Of a DNA stretch of 64,000 nucleotides, positions 18,138 to 25,723 are shown one piece after another. The DNA lies in NCBI RefSeq assembly GCF_014269035.2, contig NZ_JABWRP020000012.1, forward strand, positions 124,001-188,000. The letters run 5' to 3'. Numbering within the stretch: position 1 is the stretch's first letter; each line of letters starts with the position of its first letter. The position numbers and the translations under genes are program-made. This stretch comes from Pseudomonas vlassakiae. Lineage in GTDB: Bacteria > Pseudomonadota > Gammaproteobacteria > Pseudomonadales > Pseudomonadaceae. A model generated the notes under the pieces. That model was not told where the DNA came from, searched no databases, and saw only the letters and a program-made list of their open reading frames with translations.

Positions 18138-18440
18138 TCAGGACTCAGCGATTGTCTTGACGATGGCGTCCACCGTGGCGTCGATCTGCGCCTGGGTACG
18201 CTCGAGGGTCTGCTGATGTTCCTTTTGCAGTTCGACCTGCTTGGAACACAGGTTCAGCGCGGCCAGCACCAGCAGCTTGTCGCCGATCAGGGTCGGGTAC
18301 TGGCGTTTGGTCTCGCTCAGCGCGGTGTTGAGCATCCGCACGGCCTGGGCCAGGGTTTCTTCCTGGCCTGCGGGCGCCTTGATCGAATAGTCGCTGCCAA
18401 GAATCGACACGACATTGATCGGCTGCGCTTGCAGTCTCAT
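18138..18440 (-). CDS. zapA: ZapA-like cell-division protein (second type)
   Basis: 100 residues. It has the ZapA pattern of a short N-terminal beta segment (INVVSILGSDYSI) and a long coiled-coil helix, with LVLAALNLCSKQVELQ matching the VxAALNI core of ZapA, an FtsZ-ring stabiliser. Its start overlaps the stop of the upstream coiled-coil gene (ATGA). The usual Pseudomonas zapA lies next to ssrS (6S RNA) and ygfA; neither is here, and the sequence differs from that copy as remembered, so this is probably a paralogue. Confidence 0.7.
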   Translation of the reverse strand: MRLQAQPINVVSILGSDYSIKAPAGQEETLAQAVRMLNTALSETKRQYPTLIGDKLLVLAALNLCSKQVELQKEHQQTLERTQAQIDATVDAIVKTIAES

Positions 18441-18667
18441 GCGCCGACGACGCCAGCGCTGGCGCGGTCAACCAGCGCCTGGATGCGCGCGGCGGTGGCG
18501 CCGTGCTTCTCTTCCTGCTCCATCAGCGACAGTTGCAGGGTTTCGTTTTCTTCCTTGGCCTGGGCCAGTGCCTGGTCGAGGGCGGTGTTCTGCTCGGTGA
18601 GTTGAGCGTTTTTCTGCATCAGGTCGCTGACCAGTTGCTCGAGTTGATTCAGGGAGGCTTCCAGCAT
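18437..18667 (-). CDS. TIGR02449-family coiled-coil protein (ZapB-like)
   Basis: 76 residues, almost wholly one amphipathic helix with heptad spacing (LNQLEQLVSDLMQKNAQLTE), fitting the small TIGR02449 family that usually accompanies zapA in gammaproteobacteria and is thought to be ZapB-like. It is translationally coupled to the zapA-like gene. Partnership in septum assembly is inferred from context. Confidence 0.7.
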   Translation of the reverse strand: MLEASLNQLEQLVSDLMQKNAQLTEQNTALDQALAQAKEENETLQLSLMEQEEKHGATAARIQALVDRASAGVVGA

Positions 18668-18799
18668 GGGTCTATCTCGGGTTGTTGCAAAGGGCGCACA
18701 CGATAAAGAAAAGCGTGAGCCCCCGCCATTAAATATCGGATTCTCAAGGTTTCTAACCCGCAGATTGACAGGGTATCTGGCCCCTTGTTCCGACCTGGG

Positions 18800-18844
18800 T
18801 CAACCGCCGGTCAGGTAATGGGCCAGCGCGCTGAAAAGTTTCAT
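18800..18844 (-). CDS. possible 14-residue micro-ORF
   Basis: ATG with GAGGAT a few bases upstream, reading MKLFSALAHYLTGG and then TGA. It lies in the leader region of the ZapB/ZapA-like pair, 133 bases before its first gene. It could be a real microprotein or a regulatory upstream ORF. Only the Shine-Dalgarno and the unbroken frame support it. Confidence 0.25.
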   Translation of the reverse strand: MKLFSALAHYLTGG

Positions 18845-18942
18845 GGGGTCATCCTCAAGACTGTTCAGTCACGACCGATAGACAGGTAGGTCATATTCCG
18901 TCGCATGGACCGCGCCACCCCACCCCAGCCTGGACTCTCTCC

Positions 18943-20568
18943 ATGTCACTACGCAACATGAACATTGCACCGCGCGCGTTGCTCGGGTTCGCTCTGATCG
19001 GCGCGCTCATGCTCGGCCTCGGTATCTTCTCGCTCATGCAGATGGGCAACATCCGACAGGCCGGCGTAACCATTGAAGTCAACAGCGTGCCCAGCATCAA
19101 GACGCTCGACGAACTGGCTGCGCTCAACCTGCGCCTGCGCTCGTTGTCCTACCGGCTGCTGCTCAACCGCGAAGCGGAAACCCAGCGCGACACCCTCAAC
19201 CTGCTGGACCAGCGCAACGCCCAGATCGACCGCGCCCGCCAGGCCTACCTGCCAATGATCACCGCAGCCGACGAGCGTGCCGCCTTCGAGCAGTACACCC
19301 AGCTGCTCAATCAGTACCGCCAGCTCGAGTCGCGCATGCGCAGCCTGAGCCAGGCCGACCGCCTCGACGAATTGCGTGACTTGCTCAACCGCGACCTGCT
19401 GGCCAATTCCGAGCAGATCAACAAGGTCATGGAGACCCTGGTGCAGATCAACACGGAGCAGACCCGCGCCACCAACGCAACCGCCGCCCAGCAGTACGAC
19501 ACCGCGTTCGCCCTGGTAATCGGCCTGTTGATTGCCGCCACGGCGCTGACCTTCCTCTGCGCCTTCCTGCTGACCCGCAGCATCGTCAAGCCGATCGAAG
19601 AAGCGCTGCAGGCCGCCGAGCAGGTGGCCGACGGCGACCTGACCAAAGTCATCCGCGCCGAAGGCAGCGACGAAGCAGCCCGCCTGCAGCGCGCCATGGC
19701 GCGCATGCAGGACAAGCTGCGCGACACCCTGCAACTGATCGCCGGTTCCGCCACCCAGCTGGCCTCCGCAGCCGAGGAATTGAACTGCGTCACCGACGAA
19801 AGCGCACGCGGCCTGCAGCAGCAGAACAACGAAATCGAACAGGCGGCTACTGCCGTCACCGAGATGACCAGTGCCGTGGAAGAAGTGGCGCGCAACGCGG
19901 TCAGCACTTCGGAAGCGTCAAGCGAAGCCAGCCGTTCCGCCGGCGACGGTCGTGACCTGGTCATGGAAACCGTGGGTGCCATCGAGCGCATGAGCGGCGA
20001 CGTACAAGCCACCGCCAGGCTGATCACCCACCTGGCCGAACAGTCGCGTGATATCGGCAAGGTGCTCGACGTGATCCGCGGCCTGGCCGACCAGACCAAC
20101 CTGCTGGCGCTGAACGCGGCGATCGAAGCGGCGCGTGCCGGTGAGGCCGGGCGGGGGTTTGCCGTGGTGGCGGATGAAGTGCGGGCGCTGGCGCACCGCA
20201 CCCAGCAGTCGACCAGCGAGATCGAGCGCATGATCGGCAGCATCCAGGGCGGTACCGAAGAGGCGGTGGAATCGATGCGCACCAGCACCGAGCGCGCCGA
20301 ATCGACGCTGAATATCGCCAAGGGTGCGGGCATGGCGCTGGATACCATTGCCGGGGCTGTGGCGCAGATCAACGAGCGTAACCTGGTCATTGCCAGTGCA
20401 GCGGAAGAGCAGGCTCAGGTGGCGCGTGAAGTGGATCGCAACCTGGTGAACATCAATGACCTGTCGGTGCAGAGTGCGACCGGGGCGCATCAGACCAGCG
20501 CAGCGAGTGCCGAGCTGTCGCGCCTGGCCGTTGACCTGAACGGGTTGGTGGCGCGCTTCCGTACCTGA
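18943..20568 (+). CDS. methyl-accepting chemotaxis protein, four-helix-bundle type
   Basis: 541 residues. TM1 is at about 10-32, a roughly 155-residue helical periplasmic domain (4HB_MCP-like, rich in Arg, Gln and Leu) lies between the membrane segments, TM2 is at about 188-212, followed by HAMP (RSIVKPIEEALQAAEQVADG) and a signalling domain with the conserved tip near 385-420. It transmits ligand or energy-state signals to CheA/CheW. The ligand is unknown. It lies between the zap-like pair and gbcB, so sensing of a quaternary amine is possible but unsupported. No CheR pentapeptide is present at the C-terminus. Confidence 0.88.
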   Translation: MSLRNMNIAPRALLGFALIGALMLGLGIFSLMQMGNIRQAGVTIEVNSVPSIKTLDELAALNLRLRSLSYRLLLNREAETQRDTLNLLDQRNAQIDRARQAYLPMITAADERAAFEQYTQLLNQYRQLESRMRSLSQADRLDELRDLLNRDLLANSEQINKVMETLVQINTEQTRATNATAAQQYDTAFALVIGLLIAATALTFLCAFLLTRSIVKPIEEALQAAEQVADGDLTKVIRAEGSDEAARLQRAMARMQDKLRDTLQLIAGSATQLASAAEELNCVTDESARGLQQQNNEIEQAATAVTEMTSAVEEVARNAVSTSEASSEASRSAGDGRDLVMETVGAIERMSGDVQATARLITHLAEQSRDIGKVLDVIRGLADQTNLLALNAAIEAARAGEAGRGFAVVADEVRALAHRTQQSTSEIERMIGSIQGGTEEAVESMRTSTERAESTLNIAKGAGMALDTIAGAVAQINERNLVIASAAEEQAQVAREVDRNLVNINDLSVQSATGAHQTSAASAELSRLAVDLNGLVARFRT

Positions 20569-20580
20569 CGTCAAGAAACC

Positions 20581-20664
20581 GGGGCCGCTTTGCGGCCCAT
20601 CGCGGCTGAAGGCCGCTCCTGCAAGAGAACGCGTAACCCTGCAGGAGCGGCCTTCAGCCCCGGC
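20581..20664. repeat. REP inverted pair
   Basis: CATCGCGGCTGAAGGCCGCTCCTGCA faces TGCAGGAGCGGCCTTCAG between the convergent MCP and gbcB genes. Confidence 0.85.
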
Positions 20665-20673
20665 AATCTCGGA

Positions 20674-21774
20674 TCAGTAATCGATCCGCACATCCCCCTT
20701 CGGCACACTGCAGCACGACAGGATGTAGCCCTCGGCTTCGTCGTCCTCGGTAATCCCGCCGTTGTGTTCCATCTCCACTTCGCCGCCCAGCTTGAGCACC
20801 TTGCAGGTCCCGCAGATGCCCATGCCACAGGCTTTCGGGATCATCAGGCCAACCTTCGCCGCCGCCGCATGCACGGTTTCGCCCGGGGCGACGCGGATGC
20901 TTTTCTCGCTGCCGATGAACTCCACCAGGTTGAGGTCCGAAGCATCCACTTCCGGTGCGTCGGCCGCCTGCTCGGCATGCTCCACCGCATCGGCCTTGGC
21001 CTCAGGGGGCGTCGCGCCGAACGACTCCTCGTGGTAGTTCTTCATGTCGAAGCCGACCGCTTCGAGCATGCGCTTGACCGCTGTCATGTAAGGCGTCGGG
21101 CCGCAGCAGAACACCACACGCTCCATGTAGTCCGGCGCAATCAGCTCCATCAGGCGCTGGTTGAGATAACCGCGGTAGCCCGCCCAAGGTTCACCCAGCC
21201 CATGCTTCTCGCAGATGATGTGCAGGCTGAAGTTGGGAATGCGCGACGCCATCTGTTCCAGCTCGCGGTGGTAGATGATGTCCTTCGGCGAACGGGCGCT
21301 GTGCACGAACACCATGTCGACGTTGGCGTTGGTGTCGTAGAACCAGCGCGCCATCGACATTACCGGGGTGATGCCCACGCCACCGGAGAGGTACAAGACC
21401 TTGCCCGCCGGGAAGTCGATGGCGTTGAACAGCCCCACCGGGCCGTGCACCGGCAGCTCGGCGCCTTCGTGCATGGTGTCGTGGAGGAAGTTGGACACCA
21501 ACCCGCCCGGCACGCGCTTGACGGTGATCGAGAAGCTGTAGGGCACCGACGGCGAGCTGGAGATAGTGTAAGAGCGCATCACCGGCTTGCCTTCGATCTC
21601 CAGCTCCAGGGTGACGAACTGCCCGGGCTTGAAGAAGAACATGATTGGCTGGTCGGCCATGAAGCAGAACGTGCGCACGTCCCAGGTCTCCTGGATGACC
21701 TTGACGCAGCGCACGATGTGGCGGCCATTGGCCCAGGTCTGGGTGGTGACCGGATTGAGGAAGGTATCGGACAT
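20674..21774 (-). CDS. gbcB: glycine betaine demethylase, reductase subunit
   Basis: 366 residues from the ATG at 21774, preferred because GGAG is six bases upstream of it and abuts the ATG at 21780. Domains in order are an FNR-type FAD domain (MRSYTISSSPSVPYSFSITV), an NAD-binding domain (GGVGITPVMSMARWFYD) and a C-terminal plant-type 2Fe-2S ferredoxin (CGMGICGTCKVL, then a final Cys near SCCS). It passes NADH electrons to the Rieske oxygenase GbcA, which demethylates glycine betaine to dimethylglycine and formaldehyde. It is divergent from gbcA. Confidence 0.93.
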   Translation of the reverse strand: MSDTFLNPVTTQTWANGRHIVRCVKVIQETWDVRTFCFMADQPIMFFFKPGQFVTLELEIEGKPVMRSYTISSSPSVPYSFSITVKRVPGGLVSNFLHDTMHEGAELPVHGPVGLFNAIDFPAGKVLYLSGGVGITPVMSMARWFYDTNANVDMVFVHSARSPKDIIYHRELEQMASRIPNFSLHIICEKHGLGEPWAGYRGYLNQRLMELIAPDYMERVVFCCGPTPYMTAVKRMLEAVGFDMKNYHEESFGATPPEAKADAVEHAEQAADAPEVDASDLNLVEFIGSEKSIRVAPGETVHAAAAKVGLMIPKACGMGICGTCKVLKLGGEVEMEHNGGITEDDEAEGYILSCCSVPKGDVRIDY

Positions 21775-21780
21775 GTTCAT

Positions 21781-22069
21781 CTCCAGCGGCCGATTCTGGC
21801 CCTTTTCATGGCTCCGATAATGCGCATCCCGTGAGCGACGTACATTCCTGCCAGCGACATCGGCGTGCTTATCGCGACCAGCCCCGCGCTACAAGGGCTG
21901 GCGCGTCGTAATTCAAATCGGCCATGTCGCCCATGGATACGGTTCGTGGCGTCTTCGGACGCACACTCCACGGCAAAACAACCAGCTGTTTGCTGACAAG
22001 CAGCCTTGCGGCACCACAACAACGATTAGCCACCTTTTGCCGGCCGCACACGGCCCCGAGGAATCAACG
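21781..22069. promoter_or_regulatory. divergent gbcB/gbcA control region
   Basis: 289 bases with no gene. GCGAC words begin at 21835, 21854 and 21874 (19-20 bp apart), the middle one within CGACATCGGCG. The word CGACATCGC also occurs upstream of the dipeptidase (32876, 32928) and of cbcX (41805). In P. aeruginosa GbdR activates gbcA and gbcB, so this is the likely place for its site; the exact site is inference. Confidence 0.4.
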
Positions 22070-23362
22070 ATGGACGTCACCGCAACCCTGAGCCTGGGCG
22101 ATCCACTGGAACCTGCACGCAAGGCCACCGCCGAAATGCTGCAGACCCGCGAGCGCACCTACTCGCTGCCCCAGCCGTTCTACACCGACGAGCGTCTGTT
22201 CCAGATCGACATGCAGGAGATCTTCCAGAAGGAATGGCTGATCGCCGGCATGACCTGCGAGATCCCGGCCAAGGGCAACTACATCACCCTGCAGATCGGC
22301 AACAACCCGATCCTCGTGGTACGGGGTGCCGAAGGCAAGGTGCACGCCTTCCATAACGTTTGCCGCCACCGCGGTTCGCGTCTGTGCGTGAGCGACAAGG
22401 GCAAGGTGGCCAAGCTGGTCTGCCACTACCACCAGTGGACCTACGAGCTGGACGGTCGCCTGCTGTTCGCCGGCACCGAAATGGGCGCCGATTTCGACAT
22501 GAAGCAATACGGCCTCAAGCCTGTGCACGTGAAGGTATCTGGCGGCTACATCTTCATCAGCCTGGCGGAAAACCCGCCTGCCATCGACGAGTTCCTGGCC
22601 ACCCTGGACCACTACATGGAACCGTACGACATGGAGAACACCAAGGTGGCGGTGCAGACCACCTTGATGGAAAAGGCCAACTGGAAGCTGGTGCTGGAAA
22701 ACAACCGCGAGTGCTACCACTGCTCCGGTTCGCACCCGGAGTTGCTGCAGACCCTGCTGGAATGGGACGACACCAACGACCCGCGCGCCGACCAGGCCTT
22801 CAAGGACCATGTAGCGGCCTCCGCCGCCGCCTGGGAAGCCGAGAAGATCCCGTACCTGCACAAGAGCCACGGCCTGCGTAACCGCATCGTGCGCATGCCG
22901 CTGCTCAAGGGCACCGTGTCGATGACCATGGACGGCAAGCAGGCCTGCCAGAAGCTGATGGGCCGCATCAAGAATCCAGACCTGGGCTCGATGCGCATCC
23001 TGCACCTGCCGCACTCGTGGAACCACTGCATGGGCGACCACATGATCGTGTTCACCGTGTGGCCGATCAGTGCCCAGGAAACCATGGTCACCACCAAATG
23101 GCTGGTGCACAAGGACGCTGTCGAGGGTGTGGATTACGACCCTGAACACATGCGCAAGGTGTGGGACGCCACCAACGACCAGGACCGCCGCCTGGCCGAA
23201 GAGAACCAGCGCGGGATCAACTCCACCGCGTACCAGCCAGGGCCGTACTCGAAGACTTACGAGTTTGGCGTAGTCAACTTCATCGACTGGTACAGCCAGC
23301 GGGTGTTGAACAACCTCGGAGCGGAGCCGGCGCCGTATCTCAAGGAAGTGCAGGCGCAGTAA
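22070..23362 (+). CDS. gbcA: glycine betaine demethylase, Rieske oxygenase subunit
   Basis: 430 residues from the ATG at 22070 (GAGGA upstream); the upstream ATG at 22037 lacks such a signal. The N-terminal Rieske centre shows CRHRG near residue 99 and CHYHQW near 120. The catalytic domain has the mononuclear-iron motif ENNRECYHCSGSHPE near residue 215. With GbcB it removes one methyl group from glycine betaine using O2 and NADH. It is the committed step of aerobic betaine use in pseudomonads and in P. aeruginosa is GbdR-dependent. Confidence 0.95.
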   Translation: MDVTATLSLGDPLEPARKATAEMLQTRERTYSLPQPFYTDERLFQIDMQEIFQKEWLIAGMTCEIPAKGNYITLQIGNNPILVVRGAEGKVHAFHNVCRHRGSRLCVSDKGKVAKLVCHYHQWTYELDGRLLFAGTEMGADFDMKQYGLKPVHVKVSGGYIFISLAENPPAIDEFLATLDHYMEPYDMENTKVAVQTTLMEKANWKLVLENNRECYHCSGSHPELLQTLLEWDDTNDPRADQAFKDHVAASAAAWEAEKIPYLHKSHGLRNRIVRMPLLKGTVSMTMDGKQACQKLMGRIKNPDLGSMRILHLPHSWNHCMGDHMIVFTVWPISAQETMVTTKWLVHKDAVEGVDYDPEHMRKVWDATNDQDRRLAEENQRGINSTAYQPGPYSKTYEFGVVNFIDWYSQRVLNNLGAEPAPYLKEVQAQ

Positions 23363-23372
23363 GCTGATCAGA

Positions 23373-23399
23373 TCCAGGGGCGGCGACTGCCGCCCTGGA
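23373..23399. terminator. inverted repeat after gbcA
   Basis: TCCAGGG-GCGG / CCGC-CCTGGA stem around CGACTG, ten bases after the gbcA stop and before the converging RHS gene. There is no T-run. Confidence 0.5.
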
Positions 23400-23410
23400 C
23401 ACAGTGCACG

Positions 23411-24304
23411 TCAGAGACGGGTATCTTGTGCATCAGAGGGCCTGGGCCTGGTCCTGATCGTGATTACAACTTCCCGGCCCTGGGCAATGGACGCTATTGA
23501 GCGTCCGATCACGCGCGCAGTACTAAGCAAGGGTGACCCTACTCGTGCCACTGCGTTTCCTGCCAGATCAAAGCCGCTCGCCCTCGCAGTGCCTCTTACG
23601 GCCAGCATCAGAAAATCCAGGGTGGAGTCTGAGCTGCGCCACAGCTGACCGATCCGTCCGGGAAGTTCAGCATAAGAAAGAGTGCTGCCCGTTCCACTGG
23701 CCATTGCAAACAGGCTGCTGGGCGGAACCGGCGACAAGGCCGCCGGAGACTGTAGCATTTCCGAAACGGTCGTTACGCGAGTCCCCAAGGAAAGGCCATA
23801 CCCCCAGAAGTCACCAATCATCGCGCCTCGGGCTACTGCAGATTGATTGCCACCCTGCACTGCCTCCATGCCTCGAACAATGGTGTTGGTAACGCCCAAT
23901 ACACCATTACCTGCGTAGAGTGCTTGAACCGCATAGCCCACCGCATCACCAGCCGTAATCGACTGATCAGGCACGCTGCTCTGCTTGATGATCGATACTT
24001 TCTTGCCCTTGATCGCCAGGGAAGCCTCACCTGAAGGGTCTACCCGATTCACCGGATCGCCCGCGCAATAGGCGTAGCTATTTCTACCCCCCTTATCAAA
24101 AGGGCTAAGGCGGTCGGAGCTACACAACCTCATCAAGGTTGGGTTGTAGGCGCGACGACCGTTGCCCAAGAGGTAACAGCCGCTGATGTGATCAAGATGA
24201 GCGCCAGCGAATGACTGCCAAGGCCCTCCGACAGGGCTGAAGGCGCCATAAGGGGAATAACTGCGATGCAGGTCAGATCTGATCGACGTTTCGATACTCA
24301 TCAT
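23411..24304 (-). CDS. orphan RHS-core protein lacking the N-domain
   Basis: 297 residues. It starts almost directly at the SYSPYGAFSPVGG linker, then the RHS core (residues about 40-95: LLGNGRRAYNPTLMRLCSSD, NSYAYCAGDPVNRVDPSGE). The tail of about 200 residues is rich in Gly, Ala, Ser and Val, has weakly hydrophobic helices (GDAVGYAVQALYAGNGVLGV) and ends in an Arg-rich segment. The N-domain seen in the RHS genes at 2065, 3510 and 5434 is missing, so it may be 5'-truncated. It separates gbcA from the etf-dgc genes and has no immunity gene. The tail's function is unknown. Confidence 0.7.
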   Translation of the reverse strand: MMSIETSIRSDLHRSYSPYGAFSPVGGPWQSFAGAHLDHISGCYLLGNGRRAYNPTLMRLCSSDRLSPFDKGGRNSYAYCAGDPVNRVDPSGEASLAIKGKKVSIIKQSSVPDQSITAGDAVGYAVQALYAGNGVLGVTNTIVRGMEAVQGGNQSAVARGAMIGDFWGYGLSLGTRVTTVSEMLQSPAALSPVPPSSLFAMASGTGSTLSYAELPGRIGQLWRSSDSTLDFLMLAVRGTARASGFDLAGNAVARVGSPLLSTARVIGRSIASIAQGREVVITIRTRPRPSDAQDTRL

Positions 24305-24942
24305 GGCCCCCTGGAGGATTCACCTCTAACGCTAGCACTCGGGCAAGCCTTCAGGAACTAGCAGAATTAACAGGGTTGGAAAGTTATCCACAAGATGAGT
24401 GCGCAGCTGGCCAACGCATCTTGGCCAAATGTCTGTTCAAATAATGATCAGTTTTCTACAGGCCTTTAAAATCAATGGATACAAGCGTTACCAAACAACT
24501 TGCCCACAGAGTGGCCAACAGACTCTGTGAGCAAATTGCGAAATGGTTCACAGGGGTGTGAGTAACTCAGTCGGCCCCTTGAAAATCAAGCGCTATGAGC
24601 ACTTTCATGTATCAATGGCTATTATTTGATCAATACGCTGTAAGGCGCGTATTCCGTGGCATCCGTAAGTTGCTGAACATATTATCCACAGAGCCGCCAA
24701 CAGCGATTGTGGAAAACAGCAGAATACGCAATCTCAACTCCTGGGCAGTTCCTGCACTCCGTTTGAGCGATTTTTGACCAAACCTACGAAGCCGGCGTAA
24801 TCCGTGGCCTGCAGCGAAGCACGAACACTTTACCCACACCTTGGCGAACAGATTCCGTGGGCAAAAGTCGCGGACGCCCATTATTCTACGACCCCTGTAA
24901 GGACCCGATTCGCGGCAAGCCGGCAATCGGGCCGGATCAAGC
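24305..24942. other. repeat-rich intergenic region
   Basis: 638 bases without a convincing gene, visibly richer in A+T than its surroundings. It holds the four hairpin units listed separately. The short open frames here have no start signal and no recognisable product. It includes the upstream region of the RHS gene (left) and the end of the etf operon (right). Confidence 0.6.
24384..24865. repeat. four degenerate hairpin units with DnaA-box-like arms
   Basis: Units lie at 24384-24430, 24500-24534, 24682-24716 and 24829-24865. Each has a left arm TTxxCCACA, a loop containing G(C/G)C(C/G)AAC and, in three units, a mirrored right arm TGTGxxxAA. The best is TTGCCCACAGAGT...ACTCTGTGAGCAA (one mismatch). 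Arms at 24384 and 24682 are exactly TTATCCACA, the DnaA-box consensus. Units 3 and 4 also share flanking (T/A)TCCGTGGC about 40 bases upstream. No known element was recognised. Confidence 0.55.
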
Positions 24943-25713
24943 TCAGCGCAAAACCCCCTCTTCCACCAGCAGCTTTAGAATCGCCTCGGCGCCTTCCTGT
25001 GGGGAAACATCCTTCAGCACCTTGCCGCCGCCACCGCTGGCCTTGGCCGTGGCGGCCTTCATCCGGTCCGCGCCGCTCTTGGCCTTGATCACCTTGAGCC
25101 GTTTGGGCCGTGGCCGCGCCGGTTGCAGCTCGGCATCAGCCAGCAGGTCATCCTCGACGATCGCCACATTGCGCGCCGCCAGCACACCCCGGCGTGCCGG
25201 GCCGAAGGCGCTCTGGCGCGGCTTGGGCGCGGCGTTATCCACAGTTGCCAGCAACGGCAAGCGCACCTTCAACCGGCGCCGCTGACCGCGAGGCAGGGCT
25301 TGCAATATCTGGGCAGTACCGTTGTCGATCGACTCGACTTCGGCCAGCCCCACCACCAACGGCCAGCCAAGCTTCTCAGCCAGCAGGAACGGCAGCATGC
25401 CCGACCCTTCACCGGTCTCGGCCTGGCTGCCGGTCAGCACCAGCTGAGCGCCAGCATCGCGCAGGTAATCACCCAGCACGCCGAGCACATCGGCCCCGGC
25501 CGGCTGTTCCAGCACATCCAGGTGGTCCAGGCCCATGCCCAGGTAGGCGCGCAGCGCCTCTTCGCGCGGGTCGCCTGCATGCACCACCTGCAAGTTATCC
25601 GCAGCCAGCTGCAAGCCCAGCTCTACCGCCCGCGCATCCTGCTCGGCGCGGCGGGCGCGGCCGGAGCTGGGGTGGGCACCGATGGAAACCAGGCTGATCA
25701 CTCTCGTACTCAT
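24943..25713 (-). CDS. etfB: electron transfer flavoprotein beta subunit (dimethylglycine pathway)
   Basis: 256 residues of the ETF beta/FixA family: VSIGAHPSSG at the N-terminus, the ADxLGVLGDYL and TGSQAETGEGSGMLPFLLAE stretches of the AMP-binding fold, and a Lys/Ala-rich tail. It pairs with the next gene as a dedicated ETF heterodimer taking electrons from the dimethylglycine demethylase DgcA. It lies ten bases after etfA, last in the etf-dgc operon. It is more divergent than housekeeping etfB, which is usual for this catabolic pair. Confidence 0.88.
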   Translation of the reverse strand: MSTRVISLVSIGAHPSSGRARRAEQDARAVELGLQLAADNLQVVHAGDPREEALRAYLGMGLDHLDVLEQPAGADVLGVLGDYLRDAGAQLVLTGSQAETGEGSGMLPFLLAEKLGWPLVVGLAEVESIDNGTAQILQALPRGQRRRLKVRLPLLATVDNAAPKPRQSAFGPARRGVLAARNVAIVEDDLLADAELQPARPRPKRLKVIKAKSGADRMKAATAKASGGGGKVLKDVSPQEGAEAILKLLVEEGVLR

Positions 25714-25723
25714 GCTCGTGCCC

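Noticed and set aside
24384..24865. Chromosomal replication origin, because of two perfect DnaA boxes
   Set aside because: Pseudomonas oriC lies next to dnaA/rpmH; neither gene nor an AT-rich 13-mer unwinding region is here. The repeats are reported as an observation only.
24384..24865. CRISPR array
   Set aside because: Four degenerate units, unequal 116-182-bp spacing, no conserved repeat and no cas genes.
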